Source of the DNA: a virus
Reading direction: 5' to 3' (one strand)
IMG/VR virus record: IMGVR_UViG_3300042445_001170
Coordinates: 48,168 to 112,167 of that record
DNA: 64,000 bases
Positions 33,519 to 43,498 of the stretch are shown here, one piece after another (position 1 is the stretch's first letter; each line of letters opens with the position of its first letter). The notes beneath the pieces are model-generated. The model did not search any database. It was not told where the DNA came from and saw nothing but the letters and a program-made list of their open reading frames with translations. The translations under genes and the position numbers were made by a program.

Positions 33519-36500
33519 TATGTCCTCTTTGTTCCTACCATTTTAGCATTAAGCTTTGCATCTTGTCCAATAGCTTGCTTTGTCATTGTTACAACCTGTC
33601 TTACAAACGATTCCGTATTCATTCCATCAGATGGATAAATGTTTTGTGTTAAATTAATTGTGCTTCCTGATCCAACATTGAATGCCGCTGCTTGGAAATT
33701 AGACTGTGGAACAGAATACTGCATGTTGTTAATTCTTTCAAGAAGTGGAAGTATTCCTGGTTGTCTTACAGCTTGGGCGTTTACAACAAACTCTCCATTT
33801 GAAACATATGCTCCAGAAGCATACTTGCCTTTTGGCATCATTGGCATATAAATAGAATCAGATGTACCAGTTCCTGGTCCAGAAAGTAGACCGCCATCTT
33901 TATAGGACTTAACCCTTCCACTCTGATCTCCCATGGCTGCAAGCCATGAACCAATTATTTTTCCATCTTGCATTACCATTCCATTAGAAGTATAAGTAGT
34001 GTCACCCTGTAGCCAGGAAGATTTATGAGCCTTATAAAATGCTCTCATTGCTGCATCTCTGCTTGCGAACTCTTTACCGCTTAGCTTAGAATCTGGGATT
34101 ATATATGACTGGGTCTGGGACGGAGATCCTACTGGCATAGATTCATATTCTTTTTTAGTGACCTTCTTGCCAGACTGTGTAAAGTATTGGATAGGGTCTC
34201 CAGTTGCTCCTGTACCAGTTTTCTTTCCAGCAATTTTTCCAGGATCTGCCAGTGTTGCTGTCTTTGAGCCAGCGTTACCAAGATCTATTTTCTTGCCATT
34301 AATAATTACATCACCGTTTACAACAATTCCTTGTTCTTTTAGCGATGCCTCAAGGCCAGATGATACTGAATCGAATAGAGCCTGCCCTGCAGCAATTCCA
34401 ACATTTCCATCTTTATCTTTTGGAAGCCCAGACATATCTACCTTTGCATCTGTCGCTGCTTGAGTAATTGCTGCAAGCATTCCCTTAGCTTCATCTGTTG
34501 TCTTCCACTTCTTAAGGTCATCCTTATGAATCTCAATGGCCAGTCTATATGTAGTCATGGCTTTATTTAAGGCTTCAATTTTACCTTCATTAGTTTCAAT
34601 TTCTTTAGTTACGTCGCCAAGCTTTTCTCCTGCGTATGCAGCTGCATCGCCAAGATCTTGCTGCTTTTTAGCCATGGCTTCTGCCGCTTTTTTAAGAGGG
34701 GCATTTGCTTTTTCTGTTGCTGCGTCGATGGCCTTAATCTGTGCGTCATACTGCTGTGTAGCAACCAGGCCTTCAAGATCAAGTCTTGCTTGCTGTGCAC
34801 CAGCTGTGTTTCCAGTAGCCTCTGCATTTTGAAGCTCAAGTTTTTTAGCCTCAATTGCTCTTCCAGAATCTTGCTCATTCTTTTTATCCTGGAGTGCTTT
34901 CTTTCTTGCATCCGCTAATTTATTGTTGGCATCAATTTGCTTGTTAATTGCAGCAAGTCTATCTCTATCAGATATTTGTTGTGCTACTGACTGTCCCTTT
35001 AATGCCTTTTGATATTTTTCTTGCAATCCCTTAAGTTTATCTAATGCAACATATTGCGCCTTTAGTATTCCGCCTCTGTTTGTTGTTTCAACGCCCTTTG
35101 CAACGGCGCTTTGCAAAGCATACAGAGCATTTGTTTGTGCAGCAGAAAGTCCAGATAGATCTCCAATAAATCCTCTTGCTTCAATTCTAGTTTTTTTCCA
35201 AAGAGTTAGCGCAGTATCTTGCTCAGAGGCAATCTTTCTTAATGCAGGATTTTGTTTTTCCATTTCATCAAGTGTTTCTTTGCTAAGTCTTTTCTGTCCT
35301 TCTAGCTTACTTGAGATCTGATCTAGTGCCTGTTTTTCTGCATCCCATTTAATCTTATCTGACTCGGCTGTACTAATAAATGAAGGCTTGCTCTTATCTT
35401 TTTTACGTGCCTTCATTGCATCAGACTCTTTATCTGCAATTGCAGTATCAATTCCCATTGCTGCAGTGTTAAGAGCATTTGCTTGTTCAGTTGGGTCTAA
35501 ATCTTTTCTAACTGCATCGCTGTACGTGTTAAGTGCTTCACGGGCTGCATCAACAGAAGTTTTAATATTCATAAAGGCTTTAGATGAAGTTGTAAAAGCT
35601 GATGTGTTATTTGATTGATTGGAGGCTTTATACATTGCATAAATTTTTGCTGTGGCGTCCTCTGCAGACATACCCATAGCCATAAGTTGCTCTTTTAATC
35701 TTATAGCAAGGTCTGCCTGATCATCATAGCTTGTCTTATTGATAAGCGCTATCTGATCTTTATATACAGAATTAACTTCTTTCTTTAATTTTTTGTATTG
35801 CTCTATAGTTAATTTTAGTGGCGTTCCAGATGTAGTCATGCTCTCATACATCATTTGATTTCTTTCTTTAACAGCTTGAGCATCCGCTACAGTTTCTTTT
35901 AATTTTTTATTAAAGTCGGTAAATCTAAGCCCAGCCTTCTTTGCTGCCTCCGCTGTCATTCCATAGCCTAGTGCATTTAATCTCATGCTTTCTTGATGAT
36001 TTTTCCATAGTTTAATTCCAAGAGTTACCGCTGTAACAGCTCCGAAAGCGATTAGATTAAATCTAGTCATTGCAAGTCCAAGCTTTCCAATAACTGCCTG
36101 GAACTTCTTGCCGCTGGTTGCCATCTCTGTTATTGCAGTTCCATACTTAGTTAGGCCACCAGTTTTTCCAGATATAACTCCTACTGGTGTCGTCATCGAT
36201 GCAGGAACTTTTGACATTAGCTTGCCCTTACCTCCGCCGCCCATCATCGCAGCAGATTGCATCATCATGGGTAGCATAAAGCCAACTTGTTGAATTATCA
36301 TAGATATGATTGGGTTTGCAACCTTGCTAGCAATAAATTGTGCTCCTGCTGCGACTGCCATACCTCCAGCAATCTGTCCGCCAATTCCGTATTTATTATT
36401 TGGAACTATGCCACCAGAAACTCTAGGAACAAAAAGTTCAGGTCCTTTTTCTCCAACAATATAGGCCTGTCCTCCATTAACTGGGCCGCCCTTTTCTCTT

Positions 36501-39500
36501 CCCTCTAGACCAAATATGATCTTCTTTAAAGATTCTGTAAGCGGGGTATCTTTTTTAGATTCCCAGTTTAAATACTTTTGTCTTAAAATATCTTTATCTA
36601 TTGGCGATAGTTGTTTTAATACAGACCTATCTCCAATCAAATCTGATGCGGCTGATCTTACTACTGCGTCTAAAACGTCTGGTTCCAGTGCATTCTTTAA
36701 AGATCCTTTTGCATCCTTGACATATCCATAAGGCTTTTCTTTAGCAAGAGCTGCTGCAAATTTATCATAGAATAATTTTTGAGTATGCTTTCTTAATCCA
36801 GTATTTGCAAATAAGGTGTTAGCCATTTCAATAGATAATGAGTTTACGCCCCATGGCGCTGACTCATACATGCTTGGCTTTGGTGCACCTGTTGGTCCAA
36901 AGCCTGCACCGATTCTATGCATTGCTTTGCCTTTTAATACATTACCAATCATTCCGCCAATAGCAAATCCATTTGCTGAGGATTTAAATCCAGCATCCGA
37001 TAGGCTAACAATATGTCCAGACTGTCTTCTCTTTAGTTCTTCTGCTGCTGCAATCTTAGCAAGTGCCGCTGGTGTAAGGTTAGTTTCTTTTGAAGGAACT
37101 ACTGCAGAGTGTACTCCGTGAAGTTCTCTCCACTTTACATCTCTTGCATCTTCAAGTCTTTTAATCATTTTTGCATAGACAACTTTTTCTTGCTGATTTA
37201 GATCAAAGCTTCCAATAGTTTTTTTCAGTCTTGGCAAAGTTGCTTCAATTTCTTCAAGCATTCTTGAATTATAAGCGTCTGGGGTCATACCCTTTGGAAT
37301 GTCCATTGTAGACTCAGCAAAAAACTTCTTTGCTCCGCTTCCCTTAATTCCAAGCAAATTAACCATTGCCTGATCTCCAACTGAAGGCATGAATCCAGCA
37401 TAATCTCTTAAGCCAGATGCTGTTGAGAATACTCCAGCAGTTCCTACATCTGATAATACATTTCCAGATAAGTTTCCTCTGCCTAAATCTTTATCTCCAC
37501 GAAGAGATGACGCAAGAAGCTGTCTAAAATACTCATCTGTAGTAAATTTACCATCTTGCACAGTAAGGGCTTTATCGAATGGTGATTCGAGAACTAGTAG
37601 CTTTCTCAATCCCTTTGGATCGGTTGGATCACGCATTACATTAAGAGTTTGTTTTGGAGCCTTTAGTCCATGTGCTTCACGAGCAATTTGTGTTGCTCTC
37701 ATTTCAGCAAGTGCTGCCTTTTCATCAAGCATTGGTTTAACAAAAACCTTTTCGCCGTTTCTTGTATATACGCCACCAATACCAGGAACTGGGAAGCTTC
37801 TTCCAGATGTTGGCTCTAGCAAATCTCCATATTCTGTTACTGGATGCTTTGCAAATCTAGAATCTTTAACTGCAATGTCTGCCTTTTCCATTGCTGCTTT
37901 CATTGCTCTTTGTTGTTCTACCTGCTTAATTGTTTTAGGCATACCAAGGAACATTGCTTTTCCTCCGCCAAATAATCTTTGTGCAAACTGTCCTGGAATT
38001 TCTCCGCCTGAATTTGCTGCAATTTCCTTTGTTAGCGGAAGAGCTCTGCCTCTTGTAAGGAGAAGTCTCATCATCTGAGTAATCATGTGACCTCTTTGAA
38101 TTACAGGCATTCTCTTAATAAGGTTTTGTGCATTTCCATACTTAAGCTCTTTTGCTAATAGATCTGCAGTTTCTCTTGCAGCGTTACCAGTCAATGGGAC
38201 TCTGTCTACAAATTTACCCTGCGTCATAGAAGCCAGCCAGTTTGTAAAGTTATTAACCTTACTGCTTCCAGCCATAGCTAAGTATGCGTTTCCTCTTGTT
38301 CTGTTACTCTTTATGTTTCCATTCTCTTCAGTAAAGAAATTTCTATCTTGATCTAGGTGCTCTGATGCGTAGTCAAGCTTTCCATTTGCTGTAAATGTAT
38401 TCATCACTCTCTGTAGAGAAACTTGGTCTATATCTGCTCTAGCCATCAGCGCAGCAACTAGGCTTCTAGTTGGTTGAATTCTTGCATTAGCAGATGGTCT
38501 TCCTCCAGGCTTTAGCTCTTCGGCTTTGTCCTGCCATAATAGGTCTTTGTATTTTGCTTTTGAAGTTGACCCATCTTTATTTACTACTGTTCGCCCCATG
38601 CCTTGCATGTCAATATACTCTTGCATACGTCTGGACTGTTGTATTCTAAATCTATTAAAAGCTTTTCTATCTACCTGACCAGTTTTTGGATCTTTAGTTC
38701 TTTGCATAGCTTCTTCAAAATCTCTTTTTGCCATAGAGACTGCTTCGTCTTCACTAAATCCTAAATGATTTAATACTGCTGCATCGTGTAATATGACTCT
38801 ATTTTTTAAAGATGCGTCATAGCTAGGATCTGAATTTCTTGTTAGCCAGCCCTTTAATCCAGTAAATAAGTTTTCTGAAAGCCCTCCTCCAAGATTTCTT
38901 CCAAGGCCAGATGTATTTCCAGGCCCACCATTTAATGCATGCATTAGTGGCATATTGTCCTGTGCAATATCTGCTGGAATGACTGCTTCGCCAGGTGTTA
39001 GAACTACTGGTACTTGCCCTCCATCTGCAAATGCTGGGGTTCCGCCAAGAAGATTGCTTATGATTGGCATATTTTCTTGTGTTGATTTTTTATTAATTAC
39101 AAATGATCCAGCCTCAGCTGTTGTATGGTATGTATCGCTATTTCCTGTTCCAGGGACTATTCCGCCATCTGCAAACTTAGGTTTTGTTGTTTGAATATTA
39201 TATCCTGCGCCCGATGTTCTAACTCCACCAAGTGCTCTTGCAATCTTGTCAACAATATCTTTTGTTGTTCCTTTATGGAACATTTCCTTCATGTTTGATT
39301 TTCCAGTTAAAGGATCTACAACTGGTTGTGACGTCAATGGGACTGTAGTTAGATTTGCAACTCTTCCCATACCAGCTGCAGTTGCTGCTGCAGTTTCGGC
39401 AAGCATTGCCTCTACTGTCGCATTCATCTGCATAACTTTTGCTCTCGCTTGATCTACAGTTATCTTGCTAGCCTGCAGCTGTGCAACTATTGCTTCTGTT

Positions 39501-41878
39501 TCGGCAGCAGCTAATTGTGTTATTTCAGAAAATTGTGGTAGTAATGCTTGATAAGAATCTGCTAGGCTTGATGTAACTGTGCCAGTTGCCATTACTTCTG
39601 CCTTTAATATCTTTATTTCTGCTTCGGACTGCATCGCTATTGCTGCTGTCATTGCATGCCATTTTGCTGCCTCTTGTGCAACGATACCAGTTGAAGTTCC
39701 GTTAACAGATGTAACTCCTGGAATCTTTGGCATATCTTGATTCATGTATGCTTGTGGATTTTTTCCAATTCTTACATTTACTGGACCAGCTCCAGGAACT
39801 GTTCCAAATATTGTTCCCATCTGCTGGCTCTGTGCTGGTATAAGGTGGGACATATCTCTTGAATATGGTGCTCCAATTAATGGATTATCTTTATCTACAA
39901 TTCGTTGTCCTGCTCCGCCTGCAGCAATTACTCCACCTGCAATTGTTGATATAGCTGGCTGAACTGCAACTTTTGCTGCATTCGCTTTTAGCTCAAGGTT
40001 ATTAAAAGACTGTGTTAATGTATTTACTGCATTTGATAAAACAATTGTTGCTTCTGAGTCTGAATAGAACGAAGTTGCTAATCCTTTTGCTGCTGCTTCT
40101 GCAGCCATGATTTCTGGGGTAAGTAGCTTGAATCCTTGGCCACCTTTAGCAAGTTGTCTTAAATGGAATATACCCTTTACAACATATCCAATAAAGTTGC
40201 CCATCACACCAGCCATCATAATAAGAGGACCAGCAATTGCTGTTAGGCCTCCTAATGCATTCAAGAATGTTTTAACTGGGCCTGGAAGGTGCTGGAAGAA
40301 CTTGATGATTGAATCTACAACTTTTAATACTTGTGTGCTTATTCTTAAGAACTGCTCACCTGTTTGTGCTAAATCTGCCTGTACTGATGCCCATGCTCTT
40401 TTAAATTGTCCAGATGCTGACTCTGTCATCATCTTTAATTCTCGCTCAGATATCTGTGCAAGATCTACTGCGCTTGCCTTCATTAAGTCCATGACTTGAA
40501 GTGTCTGCGATCCTTGCTTTCCTAGGTTTTCAAATAGTGCAGACATTCTTGCAAACTGGAACTTACCAAATAGCTGCTCAATTGCTCTTGACTTATCTAA
40601 TGGGTTTAGTTTGTCTAGCGCTGCCTGCAACGCCATAATAGTTCCTGTTAAGTCACCAGCGTTACTATTTACAATACCCTTTAAATCGATTCCAAATCCT
40701 GCAAACTGCTCGGTTGCAACTTTAGTTGGGTTAATAAGAGAAGCCATTGCTGACTTAATTGCGTTAGCGCCTTCAGCAGCATTTACTCCACCTTCTTTCA
40801 TGGCAGTAAGGTAAAGTGCTAAATCTTTTACATCTCCGCCAAGCGATTTAATTACTGGTCCTGCTTTAGGGATTGCTTCAGTTAAATCTGCAAGGCTTGT
40901 TGATGTCTGGTTTTCAACTGCGTTGAGGAAGTCGATTGACTGTGTAAGCTCTTCTGTATTTTGCTTAAATGCATTTTGAATAGCAAGCGTTGCTTTCATA
41001 GCATCTTGTCTATCTACTTCACCAAGAACTGCAAGTCTTGTTGTTTGCTGGGTAGCTTGAATTAAATCATTTCCCTGCTGACCAGTTGCTGCAAGGTCAG
41101 CTGCTAATGCAATTGTTTCTTTGTATGCAACTCCGTATGAGCTAGCAATCTCTTTTGCTGTAGCCTTTACGTCTTTTCTAACCTGAGCTAAGTCTGCTGA
41201 AGATGTCGCTGCAAGACCGCCATAAACTTTTGTAAGTCTTACTAGCTCTGCATCTGCTTCTCTAAATGCTTTTTGTGCAGCCATTCCAAATGCTGCAAGA
41301 GGTACAGTTAAACCAACAGTTAACTGACGACCAGCCCACTGTGTATTCTTACCCCAGTTAATAAGCTGATTAGATCCATCAAGCATAACCTTGTTCATGA
41401 TTGCTGCTTCTTGGCGAGCAAGTGCCATCTTGTTCTTTACTTCATCTAAGCCTTTTGCAACCATTACGTTGTACTGCATTAGGCCTTGTGCATTTTTACC
41501 AACTGGCTGAACTATTGCTTGCTGAAGCATTACTTGCTGCTTTGCAAGATCTCTAATTAAGTTGCTAGTTTTCTTTGTGTGGCCGTTCCAAGCATTATAG
41601 TAATCGTTGAGCTTTAAACGGCCTCTATCTAAGTTCTTGCCGAACTTGTCTACGTCTGAAGATAGTGATACAAAGTGTGAAGAGAACTGGCCAGTTGAAC
41701 GCATCGTTTCTGCAAACGACTTGTTCATCACTGCAATTTGATTTGCAAGCTTGGCGTTAGTTCCCGCTGTTGTTTCTTGTAATTTTACGAGTTGGGCAGT
41801 AACCGCAGCTAGTTGAGTTCTTAAACTCGTGAAGTCTGCGTGGGCGGTAATATTGGTCGTGATTAAATTATCTGCCAT
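33518..41878 (-). CDS. Tape measure protein with kinase-like insertion
   Basis: At 2786 residues this is the largest gene. The N-terminal 600 residues match the PhageMin_Tail core (ALAADLAATGQQGNDL, TAMKEGGVNAAEGANAIK, FGKFQFARM), followed by a hydrophobic segment near 540-590. Four ADGG/GGP-type modules with GE...VIP endings occur near 900, 950, 1800 and 2660-2710. Between 960 and 1790 lies a large insertion; its part at about 1355-1560 looks like a protein or lipid kinase fold (VFVKP, AEMRATQIAREAHGL, RGDKDLGRGNLSG, LSDVGTAGVF). A second hydrophobic segment is near 1840-1890. At 1.5 angstrom per residue the protein could span up to about 400 nm, less if the insertion is folded. Confidence 0.92.
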   Translation of the reverse strand: MADNLITTNITAHADFTSLRTQLAAVTAQLVKLQETTAGTNAKLANQIAVMNKSFAETMRSTGQFSSHFVSLSSDVDKFGKNLDRGRLKLNDYYNAWNGHTKKTSNLIRDLAKQQVMLQQAIVQPVGKNAQGLMQYNVMVAKGLDEVKNKMALARQEAAIMNKVMLDGSNQLINWGKNTQWAGRQLTVGLTVPLAAFGMAAQKAFREADAELVRLTKVYGGLAATSSADLAQVRKDVKATAKEIASSYGVAYKETIALAADLAATGQQGNDLIQATQQTTRLAVLGEVDRQDAMKATLAIQNAFKQNTEELTQSIDFLNAVENQTSTSLADLTEAIPKAGPVIKSLGGDVKDLALYLTAMKEGGVNAAEGANAIKSAMASLINPTKVATEQFAGFGIDLKGIVNSNAGDLTGTIMALQAALDKLNPLDKSRAIEQLFGKFQFARMSALFENLGKQGSQTLQVMDLMKASAVDLAQISERELKMMTESASGQFKRAWASVQADLAQTGEQFLRISTQVLKVVDSIIKFFQHLPGPVKTFLNALGGLTAIAGPLIMMAGVMGNFIGYVVKGIFHLRQLAKGGQGFKLLTPEIMAAEAAAKGLATSFYSDSEATIVLSNAVNTLTQSFNNLELKANAAKVAVQPAISTIAGGVIAAGGAGQRIVDKDNPLIGAPYSRDMSHLIPAQSQQMGTIFGTVPGAGPVNVRIGKNPQAYMNQDMPKIPGVTSVNGTSTGIVAQEAAKWHAMTAAIAMQSEAEIKILKAEVMATGTVTSSLADSYQALLPQFSEITQLAAAETEAIVAQLQASKITVDQARAKVMQMNATVEAMLAETAAATAAGMGRVANLTTVPLTSQPVVDPLTGKSNMKEMFHKGTTKDIVDKIARALGGVRTSGAGYNIQTTKPKFADGGIVPGTGNSDTYHTTAEAGSFVINKKSTQENMPIISNLLGGTPAFADGGQVPVVLTPGEAVIPADIAQDNMPLMHALNGGPGNTSGLGRNLGGGLSENLFTGLKGWLTRNSDPSYDASLKNRVILHDAAVLNHLGFSEDEAVSMAKRDFEEAMQRTKDPKTGQVDRKAFNRFRIQQSRRMQEYIDMQGMGRTVVNKDGSTSKAKYKDLLWQDKAEELKPGGRPSANARIQPTRSLVAALMARADIDQVSLQRVMNTFTANGKLDYASEHLDQDRNFFTEENGNIKSNRTRGNAYLAMAGSSKVNNFTNWLASMTQGKFVDRVPLTGNAARETADLLAKELKYGNAQNLIKRMPVIQRGHMITQMMRLLLTRGRALPLTKEIAANSGGEIPGQFAQRLFGGGKAMFLGMPKTIKQVEQQRAMKAAMEKADIAVKDSRFAKHPVTEYGDLLEPTSGRSFPVPGIGGVYTRNGEKVFVKPMLDEKAALAEMRATQIAREAHGLKAPKQTLNVMRDPTDPKGLRKLLVLESPFDKALTVQDGKFTTDEYFRQLLASSLRGDKDLGRGNLSGNVLSDVGTAGVFSTASGLRDYAGFMPSVGDQAMVNLLGIKGSGAKKFFAESTMDIPKGMTPDAYNSRMLEEIEATLPRLKKTIGSFDLNQQEKVVYAKMIKRLEDARDVKWRELHGVHSAVVPSKETNLTPAALAKIAAAEELKRRQSGHIVSLSDAGFKSSANGFAIGGMIGNVLKGKAMHRIGAGFGPTGAPKPSMYESAPWGVNSLSIEMANTLFANTGLRKHTQKLFYDKFAAALAKEKPYGYVKDAKGSLKNALEPDVLDAVVRSAASDLIGDRSVLKQLSPIDKDILRQKYLNWESKKDTPLTESLKKIIFGLEGREKGGPVNGGQAYIVGEKGPELFVPRVSGGIVPNNKYGIGGQIAGGMAVAAGAQFIASKVANPIISMIIQQVGFMLPMMMQSAAMMGGGGKGKLMSKVPASMTTPVGVISGKTGGLTKYGTAITEMATSGKKFQAVIGKLGLAMTRFNLIAFGAVTAVTLGIKLWKNHQESMRLNALGYGMTAEAAKKAGLRFTDFNKKLKETVADAQAVKERNQMMYESMTTSGTPLKLTIEQYKKLKKEVNSVYKDQIALINKTSYDDQADLAIRLKEQLMAMGMSAEDATAKIYAMYKASNQSNNTSAFTTSSKAFMNIKTSVDAAREALNTYSDAVRKDLDPTEQANALNTAAMGIDTAIADKESDAMKARKKDKSKPSFISTAESDKIKWDAEKQALDQISSKLEGQKRLSKETLDEMEKQNPALRKIASEQDTALTLWKKTRIEARGFIGDLSGLSAAQTNALYALQSAVAKGVETTNRGGILKAQYVALDKLKGLQEKYQKALKGQSVAQQISDRDRLAAINKQIDANNKLADARKKALQDKKNEQDSGRAIEAKKLELQNAEATGNTAGAQQARLDLEGLVATQQYDAQIKAIDAATEKANAPLKKAAEAMAKKQQDLGDAAAYAGEKLGDVTKEIETNEGKIEALNKAMTTYRLAIEIHKDDLKKWKTTDEAKGMLAAITQAATDAKVDMSGLPKDKDGNVGIAAGQALFDSVSSGLEASLKEQGIVVNGDVIINGKKIDLGNAGSKTATLADPGKIAGKKTGTGATGDPIQYFTQSGKKVTKKEYESMPVGSPSQTQSYIIPDSKLSGKEFASRDAAMRAFYKAHKSSWLQGDTTYTSNGMVMQDGKIIGSWLAAMGDQSGRVKSYKDGGLLSGPGTGTSDSIYMPMMPKGKYASGAYVSNGEFVVNAQAVRQPGILPLLERINNMQYSVPQSNFQAAAFNVGSGSTINLTQNIYPSDGMNTESFVRQVVTMTKQAIGQDAKLNAKMVGTKRT

Positions 41879-41887
41879 ATACTTATA

Positions 41888-42256
41888 TTACTCTATTCGG
41901 TATCCTAATCCTGCTCCGACGCCAAAACCAGCTTCGCTGGCAAAAGATCCTTGTAATGAAACAACATCATCTGCTGCTGCATTTATACCAAGCGCTCTTC
42001 TTCTAACATCTTCGAAGGAGGAACCCTCCTCATTTTCATTACTGCTTTCATTTAAATCTACTCCCTGAATTGAAGCTAAGAATCTTCTTTTCTCCGATTC
42101 AGTCTTTTGCATTGATTTAAAAGTCTGGATTAACTCTGGCATTGAAAGATTATCTTCTAATTGTTCGTAATTTATCCAATTACCAAGAAGAAAAACTTCC
42201 CCTTCTAAAGCGGCTAGATCTAGTTCTGACCAGCCAGTACTGCTGCCGCTAGTAGG
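41888..42256 (-). CDS. Tail assembly chaperone, -1 frameshift extension
   Basis: This frame is open from 42256 to the stop at 41888 and joins the upstream chaperone by a -1 slip at CCCAAAC. The fusion has 99 residues of frame 0 plus 122 of this frame (221 in all). The extension is acidic with many Ser/Asn/Glu and ends GLGYRIE. An internal ATG at 42142 has no SD, so independent translation is unlikely. It precedes the tape measure, as G/GT pairs do. Confidence 0.85.
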   Translation of the reverse strand, partial: PTSGSSTGWSELDLAALEGEVFLLGNWINYEQLEDNLSMPELIQTFKSMQKTESEKRRFLASIQGVDLNESSNENEEGSSFEDVRRRALGINAAADDVVSLQGSFASEAGFGVGAGLGYRIE

Positions 42257-42552
42257 TTTGGGTCGTCCATCTTAATTCCTCCGCAAACTTCTAGAATGCG
42301 ATTGATAGTTGGAACGTCAAGTGTGTCTTCAAATGCGTCTTTATCTGCTACTAGGTCTGGGAGTTGCTTTTGTAGTGCCACTCCGCATGCCTCAATAAGA
42401 ATTGTCAATGTCTCATCTTCTGATGTTACTTCTTGTGTTCTCTGAATGACTTTCATAAACTCACGAAGCTCTTTAATTGTTAAAGGCTTGAGTTTAACTG
42501 TTGCGCCATTTTGTAGTTGAATTTCTTCAACATCATATACTGTAGTTGCCAA
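42220..42552 (-). CDS. Tail assembly chaperone (frame 0 product)
   Basis: The 110-residue protein starts at TTG 42552 with a strong SD (AGGAGG). It contains ATVKLKPLTIKELREFMKVIQ, typical of small siphovirus chaperones that coat the tape measure, and ends shortly after the slippery site. Position between the major tail protein and the tape measure is diagnostic. Confidence 0.87.
   Translation of the reverse strand: MATTVYDVEEIQLQNGATVKLKPLTIKELREFMKVIQRTQEVTSEDETLTILIEACGVALQKQLPDLVADKDAFEDTLDVPTINRILEVCGGIKMDDPNLLAAAVLAGQN
42256..42262 (-). promoter_or_regulatory. -1 ribosomal frameshift site CCCAAAC
   Basis: The heptamer C CCA AAC has the X XXY YYZ form in frame 0 (CCA codon at 42261, AAC at 42258). 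After slippage the tRNAs re-pair on CCC AAA and the -1 frame runs open into the extension. The frame 0 stop is at 42220. Confidence 0.85.
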
Positions 42553-42581
42553 TTTAATCCTCCTAGGATTTCGTCTTAATT

Positions 42582-42610
42582 ATTGTATCATATCGGAAAT
42601 ATCATAGCAA
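42582..42610 (-). promoter_or_regulatory. Promoter after the tail-tube terminator
   Basis: -35 TTGCTA (42605-42610), 17-nt spacer, -10 TACAAT with TGA extension (42582-42587). It would restart transcription for the chaperone and tape measure genes. Confidence 0.6.
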
Positions 42611-42617
42611 TAGAAAA

Positions 42618-42637
42618 CCCCCTAATTTCTTAGGGGG
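42618..42637 (-). terminator. Intrinsic terminator after the major tail protein
   Basis: Stem CCCCCTAA/TTAGGGGG (8 bp) with a GAAA tetraloop on the minus strand, then TTTTCTATT. It lies 24 nt after the stop codon. Confidence 0.85.
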
Positions 42638-42661
42638 CAATCTATTAATTAATTATATTAA

Positions 42662-43375
42662 TTAGGCTGTCTTGTTAAGAACACGGTCTACGATGAAACC
42701 ATATTCCTGACCTGACTTTGAGCCGTCTGGAAGCAAACGGAATGTAACTGGGAATGTTGATGCTGCGTTACGAGCCAAAGAGAACTGTGACTGTTGTACA
42801 GAAAGAACACGACGTGCATAGTATACACGCTCTGCCTTTGATACACCTGCTCCAGAAGTTGGAGCCTGACCTACTGCAACAAGCTGACGCTCTGTTGGAG
42901 CCTCGCCGAGAGCACCACCAGCAAGACCAAGCTTGTCTACTGTTGCTCCTTCTGTGAGTGTGCTTGAGCTCTGGCCGAATACTGTAAGAACATTCTCTAG
43001 AGTACCTTCTGCCATTTCTGTAGCGATCATAACTTCCATTGACTCCTTGAAAAGCTTTGCTGTATCAAGAAGCTGATCTACTGTAACTGAACCGTATGAA
43101 GGGTTGTATGTTACCTGAAGACCATTGTTTGTGTAACCAACGTTTCTGTAATAGAATGCTGGTGTAGTTGTGCTAGTTACCTCATTCAAGGTATCTGTGT
43201 AAGACTTTCCGTCTGCTGATGCTGTTGGTGCTGAAAATGCTGGTGCTGTTGAACCAACTTCTCCAGGTGCAAAATTCTCGACGTATCCTGATGTTGTAAC
43301 GTCTAAGTTTGTGATAAATAGTGGTGAAGCACCAACTAGAATATTCTTAGCATTACCTGCAATTTGATTTGCCAT
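42662..43375 (-). CDS. Major tail (tube) protein
   Basis: The 237-residue protein is encoded just before the tail chaperones, has a perfect SD (AGGAGGT) and its own downstream terminator, all marks of a highly expressed tube protein. The sequence is beta-rich with a helix (VDQLLDTAKLFKESMEVMIATEM) and a C-terminal strand region (FPVTFRLLPDGS). Small, Ala/Gly/Ser-rich, no Cys. Identity rests on position, expression signals and composition. Confidence 0.8.
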   Translation of the reverse strand: MANQIAGNAKNILVGASPLFITNLDVTTSGYVENFAPGEVGSTAPAFSAPTASADGKSYTDTLNEVTSTTTPAFYYRNVGYTNNGLQVTYNPSYGSVTVDQLLDTAKLFKESMEVMIATEMAEGTLENVLTVFGQSSSTLTEGATVDKLGLAGGALGEAPTERQLVAVGQAPTSGAGVSKAERVYYARRVLSVQQSQFSLARNAASTFPVTFRLLPDGSKSGQEYGFIVDRVLNKTA

Positions 43376-43498
43376 TTGTAAAACCTCCTGTTAAATAAAC
43401 ATATATATATATTGACTTACATTTTAAATCTAATCAAAGCTGGCTAGGCTCTCTTTTTCCTCTTAGCTAATTTTACTGGATAACTAGACTAAAAGCAA

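Noticed and set aside
41888-42142. Independent gene starting at ATG 42142
   Set aside because: No SD; the frame is open upstream to the slippery site, so it is read as a frameshift extension.
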